Source: Acidimicrobiia bacterium (lineage in GTDB: Bacteria; Actinomycetota; Acidimicrobiia; Spongiisociales; ZC4RG35). From it: DNA of 64,000 nt. A program made the translations under genes and the position numbers. The stretch spans positions 23,813-87,812 of the forward strand of contig BPGJ01000011.1 in NCBI GenBank assembly GCA_026002975.1, given 5' to 3'. Shown here piece by piece: positions 1 to 10,092 of the stretch (its first letter is position 1; each line of letters begins with the position of its first letter). The notes below the pieces were generated by a model, which was not told the DNA's origin, made no database searches, and saw only the letters and a list, made by a program, of their open reading frames with translations.

Positions 1-40
1 GGGGCGGTTCGACCCGGCCGACTTCGCCGAGGAGCTGGCG

Positions 41-349
41 GTGGCTCACACCAATCTGGCGGTGGGCACCACCCTGTGGTTCGAGAACGACCGGGTGAGG
101 GTGTGGGAGGTCAGGTTGGAACCCGGTGAGAGAGGTCCGTTCCATGCCCATACCCGCGACTACTTCTGGACGGTGGTCGACCCCGGCATAGGACTGCAGC
201 GCTTCGCGGATGGAACCTACGTGGTGCGTGAGTATCGGCTGGGGGAGACCAAGTTCCTCGAACACAGCCCCGACGCTCCTCTCGTCCACGACCTTGAGAA
301 CGTAGGAGACACCCTGCTCCGTTTCGTCACGGTCGAGCTGATGGGGTGA
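41..349 (+). CDS. Small cupin-like protein; possibly 5'-partial, frame stays open to the window edge
   Basis: 102-aa ORF, PGERGPFHAHTRDYFWTVVDPG cupin-like pattern; stop overlaps the next GTG start. Confidence 0.55.
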   Translation: MAHTNLAVGTTLWFENDRVRVWEVRLEPGERGPFHAHTRDYFWTVVDPGIGLQRFADGTYVVREYRLGETKFLEHSPDAPLVHDLENVGDTLLRFVTVELMG

Positions 350-1518
350 CGACCGATCGGCTCAGGGCCGTGGTCGTGGGCGGCTCGATCGGCGGGCTGG
401 CCGCGGCGGTGCTACTTCGCGACCTCGGGTGGCAGGTCGACGTGTACGAACGCTCGACCGAGGCTCTTCGCCATCGAGGCGCGGGCATAGTCGTGCTCCC
501 GACGACAGAACGCTACTTCGTGGAGCGGGGCCACGGTCGAAGGGTGTCCCTCCGCCTCACCTATTGGACCTATGTCGACCAGACAGGCCGCGTTCTGAGC
601 GCGACACCCGACGGATACCGATTCGGGTCGTGGACGACCATCTACCGGAGCTATCTGGAGGCGTTCGATTCGGACCGCTATCACCTGCGGTCGGAGATGG
701 TCGACCTGATCCTCGACGATCGACGACCCGGGATAGTCCTCCGAGACGGGCGACGACTCCACGCCGACCTGGTGGTATGTGCCGATGGGGTGGCTTCCAC
801 CGCCCGGGGCATCCTCCTTCCCGACACCCATCCGGTGTATGCCGGATACGTGGCCTGGCGGGGGACGTTCCCCGAGGAGCGCTTGAGTCGAAAGGCACGG
901 GAGCTGTTCCGAGACGCGATGGTGTACCAGGTGCTAGATCACAGCCACATCCTGGTCTACGCCATCCACGGCTCCGAGCCGGGCAGCCGGCTGATGAACT
1001 TCGTGTGGTACCGCAACTATCCGACCGGGGGCCCGTTCGAGGATCTGATGACCGGCGTCGACGGGGAGCTGAGACCCTCCACGCTGCCCCCGGGTTTGGT
1101 GCGACCCGAACACCTGGCGGAGATGCGCGCGGCCGCCGAGGCCCTCGCGCCTCCTCTGAGGGAGGTGGTGATCGGCTCGAACGATGTGTTCATCCAGGCG
1201 ATCTTCGACCTGGAGTCTCCCCGGATGGTCTTCGGCCGCACCATCTTGATGGGGGACGCCGCCTTCGTGGCCCGACCCCACGTCGCGGCCGGTACGGCCA
1301 AGGCGTGCGCCGACGCGTGGGCGCTGCACGAGACGCTGCGGGACGCCGCTTCCCTGTCCGACGCTTTGGCCGAATGGGAGCCACGGCAACTGGCCTTGGG
1401 TCGATCGGTGGTGGAACGCTCACGGCGGATGGGGACGCGGTCCCAGTTCGAAGGCTCCATGTTCCCCGGCGACCCGGAGTGGAAGTTCGGACTCTTCGGT
1501 CCTGAGGTGCCCGGCTAG
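346..1518 (+). CDS. FAD-dependent aromatic-ring monooxygenase (2,6-dihydroxypyridine 3-monooxygenase-like)
   Basis: N-terminal VVVGGSIGGLAAAVLLRDLGWQVDVYER Rossmann motif; GRTILMGDAAFVARPHVAAGTAKACADAWAL motif. Confidence 0.8.
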   Translation: MTTDRLRAVVVGGSIGGLAAAVLLRDLGWQVDVYERSTEALRHRGAGIVVLPTTERYFVERGHGRRVSLRLTYWTYVDQTGRVLSATPDGYRFGSWTTIYRSYLEAFDSDRYHLRSEMVDLILDDRRPGIVLRDGRRLHADLVVCADGVASTARGILLPDTHPVYAGYVAWRGTFPEERLSRKARELFRDAMVYQVLDHSHILVYAIHGSEPGSRLMNFVWYRNYPTGGPFEDLMTGVDGELRPSTLPPGLVRPEHLAEMRAAAEALAPPLREVVIGSNDVFIQAIFDLESPRMVFGRTILMGDAAFVARPHVAAGTAKACADAWALHETLRDAASLSDALAEWEPRQLALGRSVVERSRRMGTRSQFEGSMFPGDPEWKFGLFGPEVPG

Positions 1519-2336
1519 AGGTCCATGTTCCAGGGCATCGTCGCCGGGTTGTACTGGATGATGAGGTACACCACCGCGGCGATGAAGAAAACCCAACCGA
1601 ATATCTCCCCCGCCGTGCTGTGGGGAGCGGGCCGCATGAACGTCCTGGTCTTGTGGGCTCCGTAGCCCCGGATGTCCAGGGCCATGGCCTGGGTCTGGCC
1701 GTTGCGGAGGCCCAACACCAACATCGCGAAGGCGAGATGCTTGAGCCTGACCCATTTGCGCACCAGCCAGTTGGTGTCCTGACCCAGATCGCGGATCCGC
1801 TGGGTCACGGAGATCTCCCGCCCGAGCTGGATGAAGCTGGGAAACAGGACCAGCCCCAGCACCGGGGCATGGACCAGCCGATAGTCCCAACCCCGTTTCG
1901 AGAGGTTCTGGACCAGATCGGACGGATGGGTGGTGAACGCGAAGGTCAATCCGGAAGCCCCGATGGCCAAGAACCTCAAGGCGAGCAGCGCGCCGAACCC
2001 GATGGCCGCCCAGGTGAGATCCTTGATGGGGGTCCGCAGAGCGACCGTATCGGAACCCACCGTCGCCTGCCCTCCATAGAAGAAGGGGAACACGACGAAC
2101 AGGATGGCGACGAACGGGATGATCACCTTGCCGAACATCCAGTAGTTACGCGCCGGAACACCGGTGAAGAAGAGGGCGACGATCAGGGTGAATAGGAAGA
2201 GCCCGATACCCACGTAGAGGTTGGTGTTGAACAACGCCGCGAAGGACACACCCATCACGTAGAGCAGCTTCGAGAAAGGCGTCATCCGGTGGAAGGGCGA
2301 AGACCCTTCCTTATATGACAGCTCGAGGTTGATCAC
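1515..2336 (-). CDS. ECF transporter transmembrane component (EcfT/CbiQ/YkoC-like)
   Basis: Multi-TM protein downstream of the double ATPase, typical EcfT sequence. Confidence 0.8.
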   Translation of the reverse strand: MINLELSYKEGSSPFHRMTPFSKLLYVMGVSFAALFNTNLYVGIGLFLFTLIVALFFTGVPARNYWMFGKVIIPFVAILFVVFPFFYGGQATVGSDTVALRTPIKDLTWAAIGFGALLALRFLAIGASGLTFAFTTHPSDLVQNLSKRGWDYRLVHAPVLGLVLFPSFIQLGREISVTQRIRDLGQDTNWLVRKWVRLKHLAFAMLVLGLRNGQTQAMALDIRGYGAHKTRTFMRPAPHSTAGEIFGWVFFIAAVVYLIIQYNPATMPWNMDL

Positions 2337-4074
2337 CTGCGATCTCCTTCACACGTTCTACGAATCGGGGAATCACCAGGGTCGGCTCGCCCAGGATATG
2401 CAGCCCCATCTCGTAAACCGGGGGGGCCTTGAGTTTCGCCCGGGTGAGCACGTCGGGGGAGGCGAACAGCTCCAACGGGACGCCTTCGAACAGGATCTCC
2501 CCATCGCACAGCACGCAGCAGCGGTCGGCGTACTCCGCCACGAGCCGCATGTCGTGGGTGATGAACACCACCGCCGCGCCCTTGGCAGCCAGACCCTCGA
2601 GCATCTCCATCAGGTTCCTCGCCTGGTAGAAGTCCTGACCGAAGGTCGGTTCGTCGAGCACCACCACGTCCGGCTCGGCCACCACCATGCAGGCGACCGA
2701 GAGGCGTCGTTTTTGGCCATGACTCAGAACGTAGGGGCTGAGTTCCCGCTGGTCCAGGAGCTGAAACCGTTCGAGGTATTCGTCCACCCTCTGGCCGATC
2801 TCCTCTTCTTCGAGTCCGAGGAGCTTGAGCCCATGAGCGATCTCTTCCTCCACGGTGTTCCGGATGAACTGCTTCTCGGGAACCTGGAAGATGTAGGCCA
2901 CCCGTTTGACCAGATGGGCGAACTCGTATTCGGTGGTCGGCTTGCCCTCCACCAACACCCGGCCCGAGTCGGGACGGAGGATCCCGTTGAACATGGAGGC
3001 GAGGGTGGATTTGCCCGAACCGTTCTGCCCGACGATGGCCAGGAGCTCTCCCCTGCGGGCCTGCAACGACACGCCCTTCAGGACTCGATGCTCTCCGTAG
3101 GAGAACCACACGTCCTCGACCTGGATGGCCGGGTCGGACCCGACCTCGGGCACGAAGTCGGGCACCCCGGGCGACCGTGAAGGCTCCGGCTCCCCGACCA
3201 TGGGAGCGAGATCCTCCACCAGCTCGGCCACACTCAGCGGCACCCGGGGAAGCTCGACGCCCTGCCGGGCCAGCTCGAGGCCGGCCTCGGTCGCCTGGGG
3301 GATCCACAAGCCGAGGTCGTCCCGGACGTGGAGTCCTCGCTCTGCCATGAACTCCCGGGGATGGAACGGACCCCTCACCTGCTTGTCCTCGACCAGAACC
3401 ACCTGGTCGACCCGATCGAACACCTCGTCGACCTCGTGTTCGACCACCATGAGGGTGAGGTCGACCAGCTCCCTGATCCGGTCCACGGTCTCCAGCACCT
3501 CCTCGGTGCCGGCCGGATCGAGGTTCGAGGTGGGCTCGTCGAGGATCAGGACCCGGGGTTCCAGGGCGAGCAGCGAAGCCAACGCGACCCGTTGCTTCTC
3601 GCCTCCGGACAGCTTCAGAGTGGACCGCTCACGGAAGCCCCTCAAGCCGACCAGGTCTAGAGCCCGGTCGATCCGCCGGTGGATCTCGGCGGTCGGGAAG
3701 AGGTAGTTCTCGAGCGCGAACCCCACCTCCTCCTCCACGGTCAGGGTCACTATCTGATCCTCCGGGTTCTGGAAGAGCATGTTGACCAGCCGGAAGCGCT
3801 CCCCTCGGGTCAGCTCCCTCCGGTTGACCAGCCCTCTCTCGGGATGGTCTATCAGGATTCGACCCGAGTTCTTGCCACCGAAGTAGTCGGGGTAGATCCC
3901 GACCAGATTGAGGGCGAGGGTGCTCTTGCCGGAACCGCTCCGGCCCAGGATGAGGGTGAAGCTCCCCTTTTCGATCTCGAGGTTCACGTTGTCGAGGGCC
4001 AGGACCCCAGGGCGGCCCGCCTGTCCCCGGAACCAGTAGCTGTAATCCTCGACGACCAGGACCGGGGAGCTCAT
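2311..4074 (-). CDS. Fused double ATPase of ECF transporter (YkoD-like)
   Basis: Two ABC ATPase domains: GRSGSGKST/LSGGEKQR/LILDEPTS and GQNGSGKST/LSHGQKRR/VVLDEPTF; ATG at 4074. Confidence 0.88.
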   Translation of the reverse strand: MSSPVLVVEDYSYWFRGQAGRPGVLALDNVNLEIEKGSFTLILGRSGSGKSTLALNLVGIYPDYFGGKNSGRILIDHPERGLVNRRELTRGERFRLVNMLFQNPEDQIVTLTVEEEVGFALENYLFPTAEIHRRIDRALDLVGLRGFRERSTLKLSGGEKQRVALASLLALEPRVLILDEPTSNLDPAGTEEVLETVDRIRELVDLTLMVVEHEVDEVFDRVDQVVLVEDKQVRGPFHPREFMAERGLHVRDDLGLWIPQATEAGLELARQGVELPRVPLSVAELVEDLAPMVGEPEPSRSPGVPDFVPEVGSDPAIQVEDVWFSYGEHRVLKGVSLQARRGELLAIVGQNGSGKSTLASMFNGILRPDSGRVLVEGKPTTEYEFAHLVKRVAYIFQVPEKQFIRNTVEEEIAHGLKLLGLEEEEIGQRVDEYLERFQLLDQRELSPYVLSHGQKRRLSVACMVVAEPDVVVLDEPTFGQDFYQARNLMEMLEGLAAKGAAVVFITHDMRLVAEYADRCCVLCDGEILFEGVPLELFASPDVLTRAKLKAPPVYEMGLHILGEPTLVIPRFVERVKEIAGDQPRAVI

Positions 4075-4086
4075 GTTGCAGGGAAA

Positions 4087-4116
4087 ACGGGTGGGGTGCG
4101 ATCGCACCCCACCCGT
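4087..4116 (-). terminator. 30-bp perfect palindrome between S-component gene and ATPase gene; possible attenuator
   Basis: ACGGGTGGGGTGCGATCGCACCCCACCCGT, followed on the minus strand by TTTCCC. Confidence 0.55.
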
Positions 4117-4129
4117 GCTCGATTTCCGA

Positions 4130-4774
4130 TCATGCGTACGACTGTTGCGGTCCGGTCAGCGCAGGTGGTTCCTCCACCGTGGGGACTCCGGCCCGTTCCA
4201 GGCCGCGACCCAGGTACCAGGCGAGCGGACCCCAGATGAGACCACCGATGAAGCCGATGATGATGGACACGGTGCCCCAGAACGCCCCTTCGGCCAGCTG
4301 CATACCGCCCTGACCGATGAAGGCTGCGACCTGGTTCATCGCGGCTGTCACCGCCAAGGAGAGGGCGAACAGCATCCGGCCACCCTTCCACCTCATCAGC
4401 GAGAACACGGCCATCCCGAACACCGCCGGGAATATGCCGTAGAACAGGAGCAGCGGGCCATCCGGGTCCCCGAAGAACCACCTGACCAGGGCAGTGACGA
4501 TCGCCGCCAAGAGGATCACGCTCGACCTCTTCCTGAGGTACGCCCCTGCCCAGTACAGGATCCAGGTGGTCCCGTTGTAGAAGGCGTACAGGGCGAAACC
4601 GGCGGCGCCACCCGCCCAGATGGTGCGTTCGAGGAACCCGAGAGCACCGACGATCTCGATGGCCGCTTCGATGACGCCCAGCAAGACCGCCACCACGATG
4701 TCCATCGTGTTGAGCCGAAGGTCCTCGGCGAGCTGGTAGCCACCGGAGCCGGCTGTTCTTTCCGCGGTTGCCAA
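4130..4774 (-). CDS. Putative ECF transporter substrate-binding (S) component, YkoE-like
   Basis: 214-aa multi-TM protein immediately upstream of EcfA/EcfT; S-A-A-T order as in ykoEDC. Confidence 0.6.
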   Translation of the reverse strand: MATAERTAGSGGYQLAEDLRLNTMDIVVAVLLGVIEAAIEIVGALGFLERTIWAGGAAGFALYAFYNGTTWILYWAGAYLRKRSSVILLAAIVTALVRWFFGDPDGPLLLFYGIFPAVFGMAVFSLMRWKGGRMLFALSLAVTAAMNQVAAFIGQGGMQLAEGAFWGTVSIIIGFIGGLIWGPLAWYLGRGLERAGVPTVEEPPALTGPQQSYA

Positions 4775-4892
4775 TTTCCTCCTCCTCCCTAGACGAACGG
4801 TGTCGAGTAGCGGCCCTCAGGCCGCACGGTCAGCCTCCGGTCATGGAACCGACCTCCTTCTCGTCCTGGTTCGCACCCCTGGGTCTTGGCAA

Positions 4893-4927
4893 CCTAGGTC
4901 ATACATTGTGTCGTAATGCATCCTAGG
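4893..4927. promoter_or_regulatory. Imperfect inverted repeat, candidate operator of the ECF operon/divergent hydrolase
   Basis: CCTAGG-tc-ATACATT-gtgtcgt-AATGCAT-CCTAGG. Confidence 0.4.
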
Positions 4928-4978
4928 CTTGGGCCTTCCTCCCGTGCCAAGGAAAACGGTTGCCTTTCGCGAATAGGG

Positions 4979-5742
4979 ATGGGGTTCGTGTCCACTTCGA
5001 CGGCCGAAGGGTCCGGCCCTCCGGTCCTCCTCCTCGCCGGCCTGAGCGGCGTCGGTTCCGCCTGGCGGCCCGTCGTCCCACTCCTCTCCTCGCAGCTTCC
5101 AGGTGATACGTGCCCGACCACCGCGGATGCGGCAGGTCGGACCGGCCGGCCGACGGATACACGATCTTCGATCATGCCCAGGACATGGTCTCGGTGATCG
5201 ATCATCTGGGCCTGGAGCGGGTCGCGGTAGTCGGATCGTCGACTGGTGGCGCCATCGCCCAGACGATGGCCCTCGACTACCCGGAACGGATCGACCGTCT
5301 GGTCTTGGCGTCCTCGTGGGCCCGCCCCGACCCGTTCTTCGTCTGGCAGTTCGATCTCCGCAAGAGGGTGCTCGACGAACTCGGCCCCGAGCAGTACACG
5401 CGCCTATCGGCTCTGTTCCTGTTCTCGCCCCGCTACCTGGCGCAGAACCACAGGGCCGTCGACGAGTGGTGCTCCCGAGCCGCAACCGTCGACCGGCGAA
5501 TCCTGGCCCGGCGCATCGACATGATCCTCGCCTTCGACGAATCCGCTCGACTCGGACGGATCACCTGCCCCACCCTGATCACCGTCGGAGAAGAGGACTT
5601 CTGCACTCCGCCCCACATGTCGGAGGAACTGGCCCGGGCCATCCCGGGAGCCGAGCTGCGGCTCCTTCCCGGCGGCCACCTCGTGTACATGGAACGACCC
5701 GAAGGGTTCGCCCAGCTCGTTTCAGGCTTCCTGACCTCCTGA
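4979..5742 (+). CDS. Alpha/beta hydrolase; frame broken near 5100
   Basis: GPPVLLLAGLSGVGSAW in one frame, VPDHRGCGRSDRPADGY...GSSTGG in another; frame change at ttccaggtgatacgtgccc. Confidence 0.65.
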
Positions 5743-7983
5743 GGCCCTCTGCAGTGCCTCCCACACCACAGCGGGGCGCAGAGGCATGTCCAGATGCTCC
5801 ACCCCGTATGGCCAGAGAGCGTCGAGCACCGCGTTGACCACCGCGGGAGGAGCCCCGATGCATCCCCCCTCTCCGGCTCCCTTGGCTCCCAACGGGTTCG
5901 AGGGGGCAGGGGTCTCCAGCCGGGCGGTCCTGAAGAACGGAAGATCGGTCGAATGGGGCAAGGCGTAGTCCATCAGGGTGGCGGTGCGGAGCTGGCCCTG
6001 GTCGTCGTACTGGACCTGTTCGAACAGGGCCTGGCCGATCCCCTGGGCTAGGGACCCGTGGGTCTGACCCTCCACGATCATCGGATTGATCACGGTTCCG
6101 CAATCGTCGACCGCCACCATGTCGAGGAGCCGCACCTCTCCGGTGTCGAGTTCGACCTCGACCACCGCTGCATGAACACCGTAGGGAAACGTCTGCGCGC
6201 CGGGCGAGTAGAACTCCTCCTCCCAGGTCTCCAGGCCTTCCGCCTTCGCCCTCGCGATCACCTCTTCCAGATCGACCCCGGCCGATGGAACCCCGGCGAC
6301 CACGAACCTCCCATCCGACAGCTCCAGGTCGGAGGGAGAGGCCTCCAACATGGCGGCTGCGACCTCGCGGAGCCGGTCACGGAGCCGCGTCGAGACCCTG
6401 AGGATGGCCGATCCACCGATCTGCGCCGAACGGCTGGCCATCGAGCCCCACCCCCGGGGTACCACCCGGGTGTCGCCTTCGATCACCTCGACCCGGTCGA
6501 TCGGAACCGAGAACACCTCCGCGGCGACCTGGGCGAAAGCCGTCTCGTGACCTTGACCGTTGGACACCGCTCCGCTGAAGACCCGGACCGTGCCGTCCTC
6601 GTCGATCTGCACCCGGGCGTACTCGCCGGATTCGGGCGGACCACCGGCCCTCTCCACGAATGCACCGAGCCCGATGCCGATCGGGTTACCGCCCTCTTCC
6701 CTCCTTCGACGCTGCTCGGAACGCCATCTGTCCAGGTCGATGAGCCGCACCGCGGCGTCGACCGCCTTCCGATAGTCACCACTGTCGTATCTGGCTCCGA
6801 CGATGGTGGTGAGGGGCAGTCGGTGGGTATCGATCAGGTTCTTCCGCCGCACATCGATCGGATCCAGGCCGCACGCCCTCGCGAACCGGTCCACCGCACG
6901 CTCCATCGCGTAGGCCGCCTCGGGCCGTCCCGCTCCCCGGTAGGGGGCAGTGGGAGCCGTGTTGGTGAGCACGGTCTGGATGTCGACCCGCAGCTCCGGG
7001 ACGTCGTACATCTCCTGGGACACCAGACGGGTGTAGCGGGGCACCTGAGCTCCCGTATGGGGATATGCGCCGGTGGAGGCCAGGATGCTGATCCACACCC
7101 GTCTGATCCGGCCATCCCGGTCACCGGCGATCCGCACCGTGTGGACCATGTCCCGGCCATGGGTGCCGCACACCATCGATTCCCGTCGGGTCTGCAGCCA
7201 CCGAACCGGCCTGCCCAGACGGTGAGCGGCCAGGGCCACGACCGCGTACTCGGGGAAGAAGCGGCCCTTCATGCCGAAGCCGCCACCCACGTCGGGGACT
7301 ACCACCTCGACGGGGAAGGGAAGGATCCGGCTCAGAGCATCCCGGAGCCGGTGGGCTGCCTGATGCGTCACATAGAGGGTCACCCCTTCGCCCTCCGGAA
7401 CGCCCAGAGCGGCGAGCGGCTCGATGGGCACCGGGGCGAGACGCTGGTTCCGGACGGTGAGGGTGACGTCGACTTCGAACTCCCACGGCTGGTCGGGGTC
7501 GAAGTTCCCGACCGAAGATCTCTCCACCACGTTGGAACCGAACTCGGTATGGATGGGCTCGCCCGACGCGGCCTGGTCGGGTTCGACCAGAGGGGGAAGG
7601 GGGTCGATATCGGGCCACACCAACTCGGCGGCGTCGAAGGCTGCCTGTTCGGTCTCTCCGATCACCACCGCGACCGGCTCACCGACGTGGCGAACCCGGT
7701 CGCCTGCCAGCAAGGGCCGGGGCACCGGCGGCAAGTCGGTTCCGTCTACGGGAAGGGGGACCAGGGGTACGTCTTCGGCGGTGAGGACGGCCACCACTCC
7801 GGGAGCCTCCCGGGCGGCGTCCACGTCGACCGATGTCACCGAGCCGTGAGCCACGTCGGACCGCACGAAGCGGGCGTGGAGCAACCCCTCCGGGTGGATG
7901 TCACCTACATACCGGCCCCGCCCGGTGACCAACCTCTCGTCCTCTTTCCGGACGACCGACCTTCCCAGGATCCTCTGGTTCAT
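5722..7983 (-). CDS. Molybdopterin-binding large subunit, xanthine dehydrogenase/CoxL family
   Basis: MNQRILGRSVVRKEDERLVTGRGRYVGDI start; APYRGAGRPEA and GAKGAGEGGCIGAPPAVVNAV active-site motifs. Confidence 0.87.
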   Translation of the reverse strand: MNQRILGRSVVRKEDERLVTGRGRYVGDIHPEGLLHARFVRSDVAHGSVTSVDVDAAREAPGVVAVLTAEDVPLVPLPVDGTDLPPVPRPLLAGDRVRHVGEPVAVVIGETEQAAFDAAELVWPDIDPLPPLVEPDQAASGEPIHTEFGSNVVERSSVGNFDPDQPWEFEVDVTLTVRNQRLAPVPIEPLAALGVPEGEGVTLYVTHQAAHRLRDALSRILPFPVEVVVPDVGGGFGMKGRFFPEYAVVALAAHRLGRPVRWLQTRRESMVCGTHGRDMVHTVRIAGDRDGRIRRVWISILASTGAYPHTGAQVPRYTRLVSQEMYDVPELRVDIQTVLTNTAPTAPYRGAGRPEAAYAMERAVDRFARACGLDPIDVRRKNLIDTHRLPLTTIVGARYDSGDYRKAVDAAVRLIDLDRWRSEQRRRREEGGNPIGIGLGAFVERAGGPPESGEYARVQIDEDGTVRVFSGAVSNGQGHETAFAQVAAEVFSVPIDRVEVIEGDTRVVPRGWGSMASRSAQIGGSAILRVSTRLRDRLREVAAAMLEASPSDLELSDGRFVVAGVPSAGVDLEEVIARAKAEGLETWEEEFYSPGAQTFPYGVHAAVVEVELDTGEVRLLDMVAVDDCGTVINPMIVEGQTHGSLAQGIGQALFEQVQYDDQGQLRTATLMDYALPHSTDLPFFRTARLETPAPSNPLGAKGAGEGGCIGAPPAVVNAVLDALWPYGVEHLDMPLRPAVVWEALQRASGGQEA

Positions 7984-8462
7984 CGGCCCAAACCCAGAGC
8001 TTCCAACCAGGTACCGGTCGGCCAGGGGACGTAGAACACCTCCCCGAACACCACGTAGAAGAAGCCGGCCACCACCGCCGCCACCCCGAACACGACGACG
8101 GCCCTCTGCCAGGTACGCCGGGTGCTCAACATGAACATGGCGCCACCGAACAGGAGGGTGGTGGTGAGCACGAACCCGAGACGGGTGAACAGGAAGTAGT
8201 AGGCGACCAGACCCGCCATCATCGGCAGAACCAGCCGGGTGGCGTTCTCGCGGGGCATGATCGTCTTCGATCTCGCGTCGACCACCCCCCGCACGATCAG
8301 GGCCAGCGCCATCGCCAAGATCACGATGCTGTTGACCCGGGGAAAGATCCACGCGTTGAACCTCCCTCCCCAGGAGCCGACCAGCCCCACGGCTCCGAAC
8401 AGTCCGATGAAGAGACCACCGAGCAGGTCGGTGTTCACTCGGATCATTCGGCGGTCGTCCAT
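7980..8462 (-). CDS. tctB: Tripartite tricarboxylate transporter small membrane subunit TctB
   Basis: Four-TM small protein between TctA and XDH; ATGA overlap with downstream gene. Confidence 0.72.
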   Translation of the reverse strand: MDDRRMIRVNTDLLGGLFIGLFGAVGLVGSWGGRFNAWIFPRVNSIVILAMALALIVRGVVDARSKTIMPRENATRLVLPMMAGLVAYYFLFTRLGFVLTTTLLFGGAMFMLSTRRTWQRAVVVFGVAAVVAGFFYVVFGEVFYVPWPTGTWLEALGLGR

Positions 8463-8463
8463 G

Positions 8464-9992
8464 GTCACCCCTCGTCGTCCAGAGCCTCGATGCTGATACC
8501 CGCTCCTGCGGGCGATCCTCTTCCCGATCCAGGGCCAGGCTGCCGAGAGCAGCGTCAGGACGATCATCACCATCGTGATCGGGCGAGGAAGAACACCTGC
8601 AGATAGCTCCCCTGGGCCTCGGCCAGCGCCAGGGAGGTGACGAAGGCGGCCTCGACGATCGGCCCGAGGATCAGTCCCAGGACGATCGGCCCGGCTTTGA
8701 AACCCAAGCTTGTCCAAGGCGTAGCCGACCAGGCCGATGATGATCATCATCGCGACGTCCAACACGTTGTTCCTGATGGCGAACGATCCGATGATGCTGA
8801 GGAGCATCACCGCCGGAGCCAGGTAGTGGACCGGGAGCGTGGCCACCCGGGTCAGGTACTTGGACACCATCACCGAGAAGACGAGGATCACGAACCCGGC
8901 CCAGACCGCCGACCACATGAACGTGTAGACGATGTCGCCGCTGAACTCGAACAGGTCCTGTCCGGGTCTGAGACCGTGGATCAGCAGAGCGCCGAGGGCG
9001 ATGGCCGCCGGGGGAGAACCGGGGATTCCCAAGGTGAGGAGCGGGATGAGCGACGCGGTGGCGGCCGAGTTGTTGGCCGATTCGGCGGCGATCACACCGT
9101 CGACCGATCCCTTCCCGAATTCCTCGGGATTCTTGCTCCAGCGGATCGCCTCGTTGTAGGAGACCAACGACGCGATCGGTCCCCCCGCCGCTGGGAGGAT
9201 CCCGACGAACACCCCGATCAGGGTGGAGCGGAGCAGGACGAGGGGCCGGAGAACGACCCGTTCCAGCACCTCCCTCAGCACACCCCGGTGTTCCTCGTAT
9301 TCGGCGATCTGCACCTTCCCTCGGATCTCCTCCACCATCTTGAGGGCTTGAGGAACGGCGAACAGGCCGACCAGGGCCACCACCACGTTGACGCCGGCCT
9401 GCAGGCCTGGGTTACCGAAGGTGAACCGGGTGACGGCTCCCGCCGGGGCGATGCCGATCGTGCTGACCAGCATGCCCAACGCGCCGCCGGCCAGGCCCTT
9501 GAACATCGAACCGGTGGAGAGCGAGGCGATCATGGTGAGGCCGAAAATTCCGATCCAGAAGAACTCGGGCGGTCCGAACTTGAGCGAGAACTCGGCCAGA
9601 GGCGGGGAGACGAACAGCAACGCCAGGCCTCCGACCAGGGCGCCCCCGGCTGACGAGACGCCTGAGGCGATCAGGGCGAACTGGCCCTTTCCCTGCTGGG
9701 TCAGCGGGAACCCGTCGAACGTGGTGGCGATCGCCGATGGGGTCCCGGGGGTGTTTATCAAACACGCCGGCACCGAGTCTCCGTAGAGCGCTCCTTGCAT
9801 CAGGCCCACTATCGCGACCAGCCCGGTGGTCGGACTCAGAGCGAAAGTGAATGGCACCAACAAGGCGACGGCCATGGTGGCTGTCAGCCCGGGGAGCGCT
9901 CCGACGATCGCTCCTACGAAACTGGAAAGAACCAGCGTGAAGATCAGATGGGGCTGGAGGCTCCCCAGCAGCCCGTCCAGAAACGCTTCCAA
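8464..9992 (-). CDS. tctA: Tripartite tricarboxylate transporter large membrane subunit TctA (C-terminal third frameshifted)
   Basis: MEAFLDGLLGSLQPHLIFTLVLSSFVGAIVGALPGLTATMAVALLVPFTF..., SVPACLINTPGTPSAIATTFDGFPL; missing segment KAGPIVLGLILGPIVEAAFVTSLALAEAQGSYLQVFFLA is encoded in another frame at 8585-8700. Confidence 0.85.
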
Positions 9993-10014
9993 CCTTCCTC
10001 CTCTGATTCGGGAC

Positions 10015-10050
10015 CGAGGGTGCCGGTAGAGAAACCTACCGGCACCCTCG
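10015..10050 (-). promoter_or_regulatory. Intercistronic stem-loop between tctC and tctA
   Basis: Perfect 15-bp stem around GAGGGTGCCGGTAG-agaaac-CTACCGGCACCCTC, no T tract. Confidence 0.6.
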
Positions 10051-10092
10051 TCCCCCTACAGGAACCGCTGCCGTTCTGAGATCGGGAGGAAC

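Noticed and set aside
429-1505. Long overlapping ORFs on other frames throughout (e.g. 358 aa at 429)
   Set aside because: Shadow ORFs typical of high GC; Arg/Pro/Gly-rich translations with no domain motifs, overlapped by supported genes.
4775-4960. TPP riboswitch upstream of the YkoE-like ECF operon
   Set aside because: Leader has GGGGTGC- and CTGA-like pieces but lacks the conserved CTGAGA and the CCAGCG-type pyrophosphate-domain signature.
5722-8352. 876-aa form of the molybdenum hydroxylase
   Set aside because: The first 123 codons are antisense/out-of-frame to tctB; the conserved N-terminus MNQRILGRSVVRKEDERL begins at 7983.
7980-9992. Natural TctA-TctB fusion protein
   Set aside because: The single ORF results from frame errors; an alternative frame ends TctA with ISIEALDDEG-stop just before the ATG of TctB.
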